Assembly (NCBI GenBank): GCA_900555035.1 | Contig: USJX01000018.1 | Coordinates: 1 to 44,862, forward strand | Length of the DNA: 44,862 nt | Origin: an uncultured Prevotella sp. | GTDB lineage: Bacteria; Bacteroidota; Bacteroidia; Bacteroidales; Bacteroidaceae | Reading direction: 5' to 3' | Part shown: in pieces, positions 23,851 through 32,592 of the stretch | How positions within the stretch are numbered: the stretch's first letter is position 1 | How the letters are laid out: each line of letters starts with the position of its first letter | Position numbers and translations under genes: made by a program | Notes under the pieces: model-generated | What the model was told of the DNA's origin: nothing | Databases searched by the model: none | The model's input: the letters and a program-made list of their open reading frames with translations, nothing else

Positions 23851-25601
23851 CTTTTTATCGTTATTTCTTTTCCTGACAGAGGATGTTCGAAGGTAATTTC
23901 TTCGGCATGCAGATGAAGACGGCTTGCCTTTTCTATGCCGTAGAGCGGGTCGCCGAGGATAGGGGCATTCAAGCCTTCGTGATGGGCACAATGCACACGC
24001 AGCTGGTGGGTTCTGCCTGTTTTAGGATAGAGAGCCAGACGGAGATGGGTGGCATCGATGCGTTCCAGAACCTCATATTCCGTGATGGCTTCCTTGCCTT
24101 GCTCATGATGAACTATCTGGCGAGGACGGTCCAGGTAATCGGGCATCAACGGAAGGGAAATCTTCTGCTTTCCTGCGGTGCTAGAAGATGCTCCTTGCTC
24201 TTTTTGCTCTTCTTGCTCTTCCTTCTTTGCTTCTTCCCAGATTTTATCGCAGGCTTCCGGGTCTTTACATCCAATGATAGCGATGTATTTCTTCTGAACC
24301 TGATGGTTCAAAAACTCCTTTTGCAGACGATGATAGGCAAATTCCGTCTTGGCGATAATCATCAGACCGCTTGTTGCCATATCGAGGCGATGCACAATCA
24401 GCGGACTGGTTGCCGCTGGATATTTCTTCCGCATGATGGAATAGACGGATGGCTGGGATGAATCCTTGCCCGGCACCGACAGCAATCCCGAAGGCTTGTA
24501 GATGACAGCCAGTTGGTCGTCTTCGTATAAGGTTTCCAATGCCTGGTTTTCGGCAATTTTAGAATAAAATACCGAATCCGGCAGCATCCAATGCAATATC
24601 GGCTTGCATTTGCCATTGCAGGCAGGATAGAACTGCAGATGATGGCGAATCTCCTCCTTCGGACTTTCACCCCACCAGAACATAGCCATTTGCAGAGGCT
24701 TGTAACCATGCAGGTAAGCATATTGCAGCAGTTTCGGTTCGCAGCACTCGCCACTTCCGGCAGGCGGCACCATCTTCAGGGCTGCTATTCTGCTCGTTGC
24801 AATGGTGGCTTGCGGATAATCCCTGAGGGCAGCATTTTTGAAAATCTCCAGCAGGTCTTGGGTCTTGCCTTCATGATTCTGCATCTGGAATTGCGAGAAC
24901 AGCCATTGCTGCAAGGTATCAGATAATGACTTGCGCATTTGTTTCAAGCGAAGAATATCCGCTTGAAAGACTTCATATTCCGTTTCCAGGGTGGTCTTTT
25001 CTGAAAGCGATTTCTTGAGTCGGCGCAGTTCAGCCTTCATAAATTGGCTTTCCTTTACCATTTCTGCCTCTTCCTCCTGGGTAAGATTTCCTGCTTCTCT
25101 TCGGGCATCACGCTTAGCCTTCGCCTCCTTCATCTTTTCCTGATAGGCAGCGATGGTACGTTTCCGCTTTTCCTGCAGTTGCAGGATGAGGCTCTTTGCC
25201 TCCTTTACGTGCTCATTGCTTTCCAATTGCTTGATGCTCTGGTTGATACTGGATATTTCAGCCTCGTGGGTCTTGAAATATCCGTCGGGCTGCAGATAGT
25301 CGAAAACGGCAGGCACAAAGTCATCCCAGTCGCTTCTTCCGCCTATCTGTCCGCTGTAGGCGGCAAGATAACCTATTTTTGGGGTACCAGGTTCCGGTTT
25401 GGCATTCTCAACGATGAGTACGCCAAACATTTTTCCTTTTCCGATTTCCTCTCGCCAGTCCTCACGCTGTGAGAGGTAGGTTTGCAGCTCCTTGCATGCA
25501 GCGATGCAAAGAGGATGAGGCTGATAATCGAGCGGATTATTCATGCGCTCGGGGATGTCGATGCCCGATAACAGGGCTTGGTCTATGAAATGCAAAATCA
25601 T
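23835..25601 (-). CDS. RluA-type pseudouridine synthase with long N-terminal coiled-coil extension
   Basis: A 588-residue protein. The C-terminal about 230 residues are an RluA/RsuA-family pseudouridine synthase: VIYKPSGLLSVPG (367-379), the catalytic HRLDMATSGL (404-413, Asp407), and RTHQLRVH near 540. The N-terminal 350 residues are unusual: a globular part (1-110) followed by a long charged coiled coil (about 112-225), then a Cys-containing segment. The architecture occurs in other Bacteroidetes; it may read a particular rRNA or tRNA site. A Lys/Glu/Gln low-complexity loop (about 450-475) interrupts the catalytic domain. The -7 promoter element lies 4 nt before the ATG, so the transcript is predicted to be leaderless. 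Confidence 0.88.
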   Translation of the reverse strand: MILHFIDQALLSGIDIPERMNNPLDYQPHPLCIAACKELQTYLSQREDWREEIGKGKMFGVLIVENAKPEPGTPKIGYLAAYSGQIGGRSDWDDFVPAVFDYLQPDGYFKTHEAEISSINQSIKQLESNEHVKEAKSLILQLQEKRKRTIAAYQEKMKEAKAKRDARREAGNLTQEEEAEMVKESQFMKAELRRLKKSLSEKTTLETEYEVFQADILRLKQMRKSLSDTLQQWLFSQFQMQNHEGKTQDLLEIFKNAALRDYPQATIATSRIAALKMVPPAGSGECCEPKLLQYAYLHGYKPLQMAMFWWGESPKEEIRHHLQFYPACNGKCKPILHWMLPDSVFYSKIAENQALETLYEDDQLAVIYKPSGLLSVPGKDSSQPSVYSIMRKKYPAATSPLIVHRLDMATSGLMIIAKTEFAYHRLQKEFLNHQVQKKYIAIIGCKDPEACDKIWEEAKKEEQEEQKEQGASSSTAGKQKISLPLMPDYLDRPRQIVHHEQGKEAITEYEVLERIDATHLRLALYPKTGRTHQLRVHCAHHEGLNAPILGDPLYGIEKASRLHLHAEEITFEHPLSGKEITIKRKADF

Positions 25602-25605
25602 ACTG

Positions 25606-25613
25606 CAAAGTTA
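25606..25613 (-). promoter_or_regulatory. -7 element of leaderless RluA promoter
   Basis: TAACTTTGC (25613-25605, minus) is followed by only AGT before the ATG at 25601. Transcription should start at or next to the start codon. Confidence 0.6.
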
Positions 25614-25633
25614 CAAAAAAAAGTGCAGAAGTC

Positions 25634-25664
25634 TTGGTTTATCCATGGAAAAATCTTACTTTTG
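25634..25664 (+). promoter_or_regulatory. Promoter of the EamA transporter gene
   Basis: TTGG (25634-25637) and TACTTTTG (25657-25664) are spaced 19 nt. It is divergent from the RluA promoter, the two -7 boxes being 43 bp apart, so their -33 regions share sequence. Confidence 0.65.
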
Positions 25665-25691
25665 CATAATAAAACGAAAAATTAGTAAAGA

Positions 25692-26588
25692 ATGACAAGA
25701 AATAGCAATATATTCTATCACCTCGTCGCTTTCCTCACAGTGGCGATATGGGGTACCACCTTTGTAGCTACCAAGGTGCTGATGCTGAATGGGCTTTCGC
25801 CAGCCCAGATCTTCACGTTGCGCTTTTCCATCGCCTACATGCTGATGCTCTGCTTCAACCACCGCCGCTTCCTTGCCGATTCATGGAAGGATGAGGCTAA
25901 GATGGCACTGTTGGGTATCACGGGCGGCTCGCTCTATTTCTACAGCGAGAACGAGGCGATGAACTTCACTACAACCACCAATACTTCGCTGATAGTATGT
26001 TCCTGTCCGCTCTTCGCCACCCTGCTGGTGCGCATGGTCTATAAGGATTCTTCCCGTATTCACATCGTGCAGCTGCTCGGTTCGCTGCTGGCTTTTGTGG
26101 GAATGATTATCGTGGTCTTGAACGGCCGTTTCGTGCTCCATCTTTCTCCGGTAGGCGATGCCCTGGCGTTTACGGCTTGCATGTGCTGGGCCATTTATTC
26201 GCTGCTGATGAAGTCGGTGAGCAATCATTATGGTGCGGCGTTCATCACCCGGAAGGTGTTTTTCTATGGTGTACTGACTATCCTGCCGTATTATTTTTTC
26301 ATTCCTGGGTTCCCTCCGATAGAAGTCTTCAGCCGTCCGCAGGTCTTCGGCAACCTACTCTTCCTGGGTTGTCTAGCCTCCATGATCTGTTTTCTTACCT
26401 GGAACTGGTGCATCTCGAAGCTGGGAACGGTGAAGGCTACCAACTGGGTGTACTTCAATCCCATCACCACCATGATATTTGCTTCGTGGGTGCTCGATGA
26501 GAAAATCACCCCCTATTTCCTGGTGGGCGCCACCTGCATCCTGCTAGGCATGTATGTGGCAGATAAGAAAACCAGGGGAGAATCGTGA
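25692..26588 (+). CDS. EamA/DMT-superfamily transporter
   Basis: A 298-residue integral membrane protein with about ten TM helices in two EamA repeats (about 10-145 and 157-290). Typical signatures include TVAIWGTTFVATKVLMLNGLSP-type N-terminal helices, the ALAFTACMCWAIYSLLMK repeat start and the CILLGMYVADKK end. DMT exporters move metabolites or drugs; substrate is not predictable from sequence. It is preceded by its own promoter with a leader of about 22 nt and followed by about 120 nt before a lipoprotein gene. Confidence 0.88.
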   Translation: MTRNSNIFYHLVAFLTVAIWGTTFVATKVLMLNGLSPAQIFTLRFSIAYMLMLCFNHRRFLADSWKDEAKMALLGITGGSLYFYSENEAMNFTTTTNTSLIVCSCPLFATLLVRMVYKDSSRIHIVQLLGSLLAFVGMIIVVLNGRFVLHLSPVGDALAFTACMCWAIYSLLMKSVSNHYGAAFITRKVFFYGVLTILPYYFFIPGFPPIEVFSRPQVFGNLLFLGCLASMICFLTWNWCISKLGTVKATNWVYFNPITTMIFASWVLDEKITPYFLVGATCILLGMYVADKKTRGES

Positions 26589-26712
26589 AGAAAAGAATAA
26601 AGAAAAAATAAAATAATAAAGGAGAATTGTAAAGAGGTGGAATGATGTCCTCACCACCAATGTTCATTTAACCGCTTGTTCTTGAGGATAGACAAGCATG
26701 GAACTAACTGGT

Positions 26713-27999
26713 ATGAAAAAGAATAATTTCTTATTGGTATCTTTTTTGGCTATGGCAATGACCTTTTCTATGGCGTCTTGTAGTGGCAATGATGACCCAG
26801 ATTCTCCGGATATTGTGAATCCGGGTGGTGGCACAGAGAACCCTGGTGGAGGAAGTGAAAACCCTGGCGGTAGCGGAACTGCTGAATTGACCGCCGCACA
26901 GGCCAAGCAGAGTCTGGAAGCTACAGCCCAGGAATTGCTGGGCAAGATGAACGTGAGTGATTTGCAGGAGTTCAAGAACATGATTGATGGCGTTGATTAC
27001 GAAGATGGAGATGCCGTATCTCGTTGGTTCAAGGCATGTGGAGATGCTTCTGTGGTTTCAAGCAGCGACTATGGAACCAAATACCTCATCATGGCATCTA
27101 ACTTCGTAGGAGAATTTACGCTTCAGAATGGGGTGTGGAAACAGACTCAGAAGGGTGGCGATCATCTTTCTTTCATCTTCAACGACAAGCAGGGCAACAA
27201 ATGCGTGCTTACCTTGAAGGCCAGTAAAGAGGGTACTGAAATTCATCACGATTGCTTCGATGATGAGGATGGCTATTGGGATGGCTACAAGTGGCAGGAG
27301 TATAAAGACGAATATCGCCTTTTCATGCCTAAGAAGATGGAACTTACTCTGACTAGAAATGGTGAGGTAAGAGCTATGACTACAGTTGAAACCCAGGTGA
27401 AAACCAATGGTGAGATTGACTTGACCAAGGATGAGGTAGAGCTTACTTCCACAACTCAGGTTGGTGCTTATAAGGTAGTGGTTAACAAGGCGGCTTTCAA
27501 GGCAGGAAAGACGGCTGAGGCTAAGGCTACTGTCTCTAAGGGCAACGAAACGCTGATTACGGTTGCTGCCAGTGCCACGGGTTCTATCGGCAATGATTTG
27601 CTGGGATCTTACGGCAAGGTTTCTGTGTCGGTTGATATCTTGGGCAAGGCTAAGGTGATTGCTACGCTTTCGGATGTTGATCTGCTGATTCAAAACCTTG
27701 ATAAAGCGGACAGTAATGATGAAAACGAGGCGCAGTTTAAGCAGTATCTTGACAATGCTAACAAGCTGATTGATGCCAGATTGTATCTCAACAACAGTTC
27801 AAAGAGTAGCTCTAAGGTTTATCTTGCACCTGTTGAGGATGGCTATGGTAACTATCATTATTGGTACGCTGAGCCATGGTTGGAATTCTCTGACGGTTCC
27901 AAGTATTCTTACTACGATTACTTCAACGAGAAGTCGTTCAAGAGTGTCGTGGATAAGGTGCAGAGCATCGTGGACGATTTCATCAGAATGTATAATTAA
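26713..27999 (+). CDS. Exported lipoprotein, function unknown
   Basis: I do not recognise the family. The 428-residue protein has a lipoprotein signal (MKKNNFLLVSFLAMAMTFSMASC, lipobox SMASC) and then an acidic and Gly/Pro-rich spacer with three NPGG units. The globular part (about 60-428) is beta-rich with charged, aromatic loops; residues 170-280 contain long amphipathic strands that could be a beta-helix or barrel-like fold. The ATG at 26713 puts the signal peptide at the N-terminus; an ATG five codons earlier (26698) is less likely. It is 47 nt before the TonB receptor gene and probably co-transcribed with it. Confidence 0.75.
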   Translation: MKKNNFLLVSFLAMAMTFSMASCSGNDDPDSPDIVNPGGGTENPGGGSENPGGSGTAELTAAQAKQSLEATAQELLGKMNVSDLQEFKNMIDGVDYEDGDAVSRWFKACGDASVVSSSDYGTKYLIMASNFVGEFTLQNGVWKQTQKGGDHLSFIFNDKQGNKCVLTLKASKEGTEIHHDCFDDEDGYWDGYKWQEYKDEYRLFMPKKMELTLTRNGEVRAMTTVETQVKTNGEIDLTKDEVELTSTTQVGAYKVVVNKAAFKAGKTAEAKATVSKGNETLITVAASATGSIGNDLLGSYGKVSVSVDILGKAKVIATLSDVDLLIQNLDKADSNDENEAQFKQYLDNANKLIDARLYLNNSSKSSSKVYLAPVEDGYGNYHYWYAEPWLEFSDGSKYSYYDYFNEKSFKSVVDKVQSIVDDFIRMYN

Positions 28000-28046
28000 G
28001 AGAATTCATTATTTCTATTGTTGAATTATCAGGGAATTATTTGATA

Positions 28047-30107
28047 GTGAAAAGAGTTTTCTGCATATTTATTTATGTAGCATTCTGCATATTCAAGGGC
28101 GTGTCGGCTGAATTGACCGACACGCTTAATCATTATGGACTTCAGGATGTGGAGATTCGGGGCAAGCGCCTTCGCTCTCAGTTGCGGGAGATAGAGGGTG
28201 CCAGCATCATCAACATGCAGCTCATGAATGATATGCCTCATATTCTGGGCAATGCAGATCCCATGCATTATGCCCAACTCTTGCCTGGAGTACAGACCAA
28301 TTCAGAATATGATGCCGGTCTGCATATCCAGGGATGCGATAATTCCCATAATTTTGTTTCCCTCGGAGGTGCACCTATTTATAATGCGGCACATCTGCTG
28401 GGCTTCTTCTCTATCTTCAATGCCGGGCATTTCAACGAGATGAGTTTGCTGAAATCTCCTGCTTCCGCCTCTTTTCCTAACAGGCTGGGTGGTAGCGTAG
28501 ATATGCTTACCCCTATTTGGCTTGGGGCAGAAGATAGTCTTTCGGTAAGTGCTACACATGGCGAATTGTCGGTAGGTCCTATGTCTTCGCAGGGCACTTT
28601 TCGCTTGCCTTTGGGCAAACATTCCTTACTTCTGCTATCGGCTCGTGCCGCTTATCTCAATCTGCTTTATTCCAAATGGCTTGAGGTGGATGGCGATGAG
28701 GTGAAGTATGATTTTTCTGATTACAATCTTTCTTATATCACCCAGTTGGATGATGCCAATGTGCTGAAAATCGAGGGCTATTGGGGATATGACAACATGA
28801 AGATAGGACAGGCTAGTCATGGCTTGCAGGGAAAGTTGAAATGGGATAATACGATGGCTGCTCTCCATTGGTATTCTCGGTCGAAGGAAACTTCTAGTGA
28901 GGAAAAAGGTGATTGGGCGATGGAACAGATGGTGTATTATTCCCGCTATGCCAATCGCCTGAACATCGATGAATATTCCTTCCAGGTAGGAATGCGTTCC
29001 TATATCTTCGATTTGGGATATAAGGGAAATCTTTCCTGGGGAAGATGGAAGATGGGGGCTGAAGTGATTCGGCATCAACTGCTGCCGCAAAATGTAGGAA
29101 TATCGGGTAATCTGGCTAATTATCAGTCTGATACGCAGTGCCAGAAGGCAATGGAAACCAGTGTTTATCTGCAGTATTGTCAACCTTTGAGCGAAAAACT
29201 CTTGATGGAACTGGGAGCAAGGGCTTCGGGTTACCATTGTCAGAAATCTTATTATCGGATGATGCCCCATCTCGGAGTTCATTACAATCTGTCGCCGTCG
29301 GCAAAGCTGAATCTTAATCTGGGCATTCGGAACCAGTATCTTTTCCAGACGGGCTTTTCTTCAGCAGGACTTCCTACGGAATTCTGGTTTGCTGCCGATG
29401 CGAACCATCGTCCGCAGTATGCCTACCATGCCGCCTTGCAGGGAGAGTTCTGGTTTGCTGAGAAGGAATATCGCTTGAGTGTTGAAACTTACTATAAATG
29501 GCTGAAGCACCAGATGGAGAATAGCAGCAACATGTTTGACATACTCTTCTCATCTTATTCCTTTGATGGATCCCTGTTGCATGGCAAGGGCTACAACTAT
29601 GGCTTGAATCTTCTCCTGGAGAAGCGAAGGGGAAAACTCACGGGATGGTTGAGCGGCTCCCTGGGACGAGCCATGCGAAAGTTTGATGGAGCACAATATC
29701 AGGGATGGTATCCTGCCAGTCATGAGCGCATTTATGAACTGAATGCTGTGGCTACTTATCGGATTAATCGCCGCATCAACTTAGGTGCAACCTATGTGCT
29801 GGCATCCGGAACTCCTTATACCAAGGTGAATGACGCCTATCTGATGTCGGGTAATATCGTTACGGAATATGGGTCTCATAATGGTGACAGGGTAGGTCCT
29901 TATATGCGACTCGATGTGTCGATGGGGTATGATTTTGTCATGAAGGGCAGTACCCGCAGCGGCATTAATTTTTCGCTTTATAATGTTACCATGCACAGAA
30001 ACGATTTGTTTTATCGCATCAAGGTGTATGACAATCATGTGAGATATGGTCCGTTTAATTTCCTGATGCCGATTATGCCATCCATCAACTATTATTATAA
30101 ATTTTAA
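28047..30107 (+). CDS. TonB-dependent outer-membrane receptor
   Basis: About 686 residues. The signal peptide (KRVFCIFIYVAFCIFKGVSA) is followed at once by a plug domain (about 25-150: DVEIRGKRLRSQLREIEGASII, DPMHYAQLLPGVQTNSEYDAGLHIQG, LGGSVDM) and a 22-strand-type barrel ending INYYYKF with a terminal Phe. There is no ATG near the signal peptide: translation must begin at GTG (28047) or TTG (28041). Unlike SusC there is no carboxypeptidase-like N-terminal domain. With the DUF4249 lipoprotein immediately downstream it probably forms an uptake pair for iron complexes, peptides or another small ligand. Confidence 0.85.
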   Translation: MKRVFCIFIYVAFCIFKGVSAELTDTLNHYGLQDVEIRGKRLRSQLREIEGASIINMQLMNDMPHILGNADPMHYAQLLPGVQTNSEYDAGLHIQGCDNSHNFVSLGGAPIYNAAHLLGFFSIFNAGHFNEMSLLKSPASASFPNRLGGSVDMLTPIWLGAEDSLSVSATHGELSVGPMSSQGTFRLPLGKHSLLLLSARAAYLNLLYSKWLEVDGDEVKYDFSDYNLSYITQLDDANVLKIEGYWGYDNMKIGQASHGLQGKLKWDNTMAALHWYSRSKETSSEEKGDWAMEQMVYYSRYANRLNIDEYSFQVGMRSYIFDLGYKGNLSWGRWKMGAEVIRHQLLPQNVGISGNLANYQSDTQCQKAMETSVYLQYCQPLSEKLLMELGARASGYHCQKSYYRMMPHLGVHYNLSPSAKLNLNLGIRNQYLFQTGFSSAGLPTEFWFAADANHRPQYAYHAALQGEFWFAEKEYRLSVETYYKWLKHQMENSSNMFDILFSSYSFDGSLLHGKGYNYGLNLLLEKRRGKLTGWLSGSLGRAMRKFDGAQYQGWYPASHERIYELNAVATYRINRRINLGATYVLASGTPYTKVNDAYLMSGNIVTEYGSHNGDRVGPYMRLDVSMGYDFVMKGSTRSGINFSLYNVTMHRNDLFYRIKVYDNHVRYGPFNFLMPIMPSINYYYKF

Positions 30108-30117
30108 AGATTGGATT

Positions 30118-30966
30118 ATGAGAATCAGTCATAGTTATAGAGTCATGATAGTATTGGCTTTATCTTTTTTATTGGGAGGATGCAGCCAGGATGCTTCCAC
30201 TTCCAGCCAGTCGCAATTGGTAGTTGAGGGATGGATAGATGCTGGCGGTTTCCCGGTGGTCAAGTTAACCCGAACGATACCGTTGAGCGATAAAGAGTTG
30301 GCGCTGGATAGCTTATCTCGTTATATAGACCGATGGGCAAAGGTGACTATTTCTGATGGTGAAAGAACTGAGATTCTGGCAGGTAGGTATGATAAAAAGT
30401 ATTTCCCACCTTTTATATATACCACTTATGATATGCGTGGCGAGGAGGGCAGGGAGTATAGCTTGCGGGTTGAGGCTTCGGATGGTAAGGTGGCTGAAGC
30501 CAGAACCCGCATACCTGTGTCGGCAAAGATAGATTCATTTCGTGTAGAGCCTACAGATGTGGACAGTCTTTTCCAGCTCTATGCTTATACATCTTATCGT
30601 GGAAAGTGCAAGCTTTTTACGCAGGTGGTTGATAAACAGAGGGAAATGTCGTCAGCAGAGTTGGGCCTTTTTGATGATGGGATGATAGGAGAGGATGGCA
30701 AGTTGTCCGTAAAGCGTGGCAGGGATAATCTGCAGAAGAATTTCACTCCCTTTTTCAAGAAGGATGAGGTAGTAAGGGTGAAGTTTTCCACATTAACCGA
30801 CGAGGGTTATGCCTTTTGGCGCAGTTTCGAGGATATGTTGGCATTGTCCAGAATCCCCCTGATGCCAGTGAATACCAATCTGAAGTCGAATGTGCATGGT
30901 GCCCTGGGCTATTGGCAAGGCTACGGCTCCAGCTTTTATGAAGTGAGGATTATGGTGGGGGAATGA
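30118..30966 (+). CDS. DUF4249-type lipoprotein partner of TonB receptor
   Basis: A 282-residue lipoprotein (lipobox LLGGCSQ, about residue 22) with the DUF4249 pattern: LVVEGWIDAGGFPVVKLTRTIPL, YIDRWAKVTISDGERTEIL, GREYSLRVEASDGKVAEARTRIPV. DUF4249 proteins are found directly behind TonB-dependent receptors in Bacteroidetes and are thought to sit on the receptor at the cell surface. It starts 10 nt after the receptor stop. The gene is shorter than many family members, which often exceed 350 residues, so the C-terminal part may be reduced. Confidence 0.8.
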   Translation: MRISHSYRVMIVLALSFLLGGCSQDASTSSQSQLVVEGWIDAGGFPVVKLTRTIPLSDKELALDSLSRYIDRWAKVTISDGERTEILAGRYDKKYFPPFIYTTYDMRGEEGREYSLRVEASDGKVAEARTRIPVSAKIDSFRVEPTDVDSLFQLYAYTSYRGKCKLFTQVVDKQREMSSAELGLFDDGMIGEDGKLSVKRGRDNLQKNFTPFFKKDEVVRVKFSTLTDEGYAFWRSFEDMLALSRIPLMPVNTNLKSNVHGALGYWQGYGSSFYEVRIMVGE

Positions 30967-31090
30967 AGGTGAAAAGTTGCTTTTTTAACCCACATTGCAG
31001 TCACTCGTCATGTAACTCCTTGATTTCCAATATCTGGATTTTTTTTGAAGCCTGATTTGGGTGTAGCATGGATTTTCTTTTCCCGAGCGG

Positions 31091-31484
31091 CTAGGGGGTG
31101 ATTCCCCAATCCAACAAGCCTTTGCCTTCTTCGTCCAGCTCAATGCCGAGGCCTATCACTTTTCGTTTGTCAGCCTTGAATGGTTTCAGATATCTGCTAT
31201 CTAAAATCTGCTGGATGGCAGCCTTCTTGCCACCATTGTTTTTCAGCTTCAGCTCTATCACGTAGATGTAGCGGGAAGTTTGAGCAATGAGGTCGATTCT
31301 TCCAGTGGCAAGCATGTGCTCTACCTCTACTTTCAGCCCGATGGCATTCAAAATAGTACTGATGATGAGGCGATAGCGCTTTCTGATTGCATGGTCAAGG
31401 GTCTACATAGAGATAACCTTCTTCTCTGATCTTATTGAAAGATTGTATGCCTACTGGCAACTTTCTGCATGCATTGTTTGCCAT
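31091..31484 (-). pseudogene. Remnant of an AAA-ATPase-like PD-(D/E)XK protein (DUF1703 type)
   Basis: Two pieces of one gene are joined by a frame-disrupting internal deletion. From the ATG at 31484 the minus strand reads the family N-terminus, with RKLPVGIQSF and KIREEGYLYVD; reading then meets TGA. In the next frame the sequence resumes at the C-terminal nuclease domain (AIRKRYRLIISTILNAIG, ATGRIDLIAQTSRYIYVIEL then KLKNNGGKKAAIQQI) and ends normally at the TAG at 31091. The whole ATPase middle, several hundred residues, is missing. Promoter and an AGGAGA ribosome site remain. These genes occur in many variable copies in Bacteroidetes. Confidence 0.85.
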
Positions 31485-31514
31485 AACTATTTCTCCTATT
31501 CCTGTCTTTAGCCG

Positions 31515-31540
31515 CAAAGATACGGTTATTTTTTGAATCA
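31515..31540 (-). promoter_or_regulatory. Promoter of the decayed DUF1703 gene
   Basis: TATCTTTGC (31522-31514, minus) has an upstream TTGCA near -33 (about 31545). It lies about 30 nt before the remnant's ATG and still matches consensus. Confidence 0.6.
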
Positions 31541-31689
31541 TGCAAGTTTTTGGCAATTAAAAAGATGTAAAACTATGCCTTAAAAAGACGAGTCTTGCGA
31601 AAAGTTTTTCTCTTTTTATCCATCACATCCCTCACGATTCCTATTTCTGAAATTTAAAGTCTCTGAAAATAAAGCGCTTATCTATCTTT

Positions 31690-31737
31690 GATAGCGTGAT
31701 GGATAAACGAAATATTTACAATATCCATCACGCTATC
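31690..31737. repeat. 16-bp inverted repeat, left copy
   Basis: GATAGCGTGATGGATA (31690-31705) and TATCCATCACGCTATC (31722-31737) are perfect complements with a 16-nt A/T-rich spacer. The same arm sequence recurs to the right of the primase gene at 34455-34501. Confidence 0.8.
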
Positions 31738-31844
31738 CGTCACGATTTGCCTTCATGCCTCACGATTTCCGGCTTCCTCTCTTCCCGAAAACGTTCTTTA
31801 ACGCACGAAAGCCGGGACAAGGTCGAAAATTTTTGGGAAAAAGC

Positions 31845-31876
31845 TTGCATTCGGCTTTAAAATTTTGTATCTTTGC
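31845..31876 (+). promoter_or_regulatory. Promoter of the DUF6078-like / primase unit
   Basis: TTGC at 31845-31848 and TATCTTTG at 31869-31876 are separated by about 20 nt. Transcription should start near 31883, giving a leader of about 130 nt before the ATG at 32012. Confidence 0.7.
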
Positions 31877-32011
31877 AGTTGGAAGGTTATACGGAGCCAT
31901 CTCTCACACGGATGATGCCCTGTGTTCCTTTTCAGAGAGTAGTCAACATAGATTCCACAATGGCTAATTACCACTGCGAAACCTTTTTATTAACTTTCAA
32001 TTTATTTTTTT

Positions 32012-32464
32012 ATGAAGTTAAATCTTAATGATCCAAAGTTCATCAACAGTCTGGTGGACTACCACTGGATGTACTGTTTCAATGCCGAATGTCCTCGCGC
32101 CGCTGAGTGCATCCGATTCATTTCGGCAAAGTTCAAGCCCGCCGATGTTACTTCCGGCAATGCTGTTTATCCCGATGCAAACCTCCACGGACCTTGCACC
32201 AACTTTATGCGTGTGCGCCAGTTTAAGGCGACATGGGGCTTCACTCACCTCTACGACCAGGTGAAGCATAGTGATGTGCAGACCATCAAGTTCCGGGTAA
32301 TGGATATTGTGGGCAACCGTACCACCTATTATCGTGTGCACCGAGGCGAGAAGCATCTTACGCCAGAGCAGCAGGAGCAGGTGAAGAGCCTCTTTGCCAG
32401 CTATGGTTATGGGGAACCTACCTACGACCATTATGCCGAAGAAATCGGATTCACTTACGAGTAA
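32012..32464 (+). CDS. DUF6078-like small protein
   Basis: A 150-residue cytoplasmic protein resembling the Bacteroidales DUF6078 family. It has conserved-looking Cys residues in YHWMYCFNAECPRAAECIRF (residues 18-37) and HGPCTNFMRV (59-68) that could bind metal, and a C-terminal VHRGEKHLTPEQQEQVKSLF segment with a short Gly/Tyr tail. Function unknown. In this family the gene is often found beside VirE/VapE-type primase genes, and here it precedes one by 128 nt. It is within an island bracketed by inverted repeats. Confidence 0.65.
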   Translation: MKLNLNDPKFINSLVDYHWMYCFNAECPRAAECIRFISAKFKPADVTSGNAVYPDANLHGPCTNFMRVRQFKATWGFTHLYDQVKHSDVQTIKFRVMDIVGNRTTYYRVHRGEKHLTPEQQEQVKSLFASYGYGEPTYDHYAEEIGFTYE

Positions 32465-32470
32465 TCTGAT

Positions 32471-32565
32471 TTTGTTCCACGCGTTGGAACAAAGTGAGTC
32501 AACTAGTGGCACGAAGAGTTTCTTGACGTGGAACAAAGTGTTTCAACGTCAGAAACAGTTGAAAC
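32471..32565. repeat. Hairpin cluster between DUF6078-like and primase genes
   Basis: TTTGTTCCA (32471-32479) pairs with TGGAACAAA (32485-32493). Downstream, GTTTCAAC (32540-32547) pairs with GTTGAAAC (32558-32565), and TGACG/CGTCA arms overlap both. The words AGTGTTTC and GAAAC match those at 3441-3480, so both sites look like members of one multi-hairpin family. Confidence 0.6.
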
Positions 32566-32592
32566 AGTTTACAAAAAAACTTTAAATAATAG

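Larger units (their letters stand above)
31485..32011. other. Intergenic region with promoter pair and long inverted repeat
   Basis: No credible gene is seen. The stretch holds the minus-strand promoter of the remnant, a perfect 16-bp inverted repeat (31690-31705 with 31722-31737), several CACGATT/CATCAC words, and the plus-strand promoter and ~130-nt leader of the following gene. A 70-codon open frame at 31755-31967 overlaps that promoter and is not believable. Confidence 0.7.

Noticed and set aside
31755..31967. 70-codon plus-strand ORF
   Set aside because: It runs through the promoter and leader of the 32012 gene and shows no conserved pattern.
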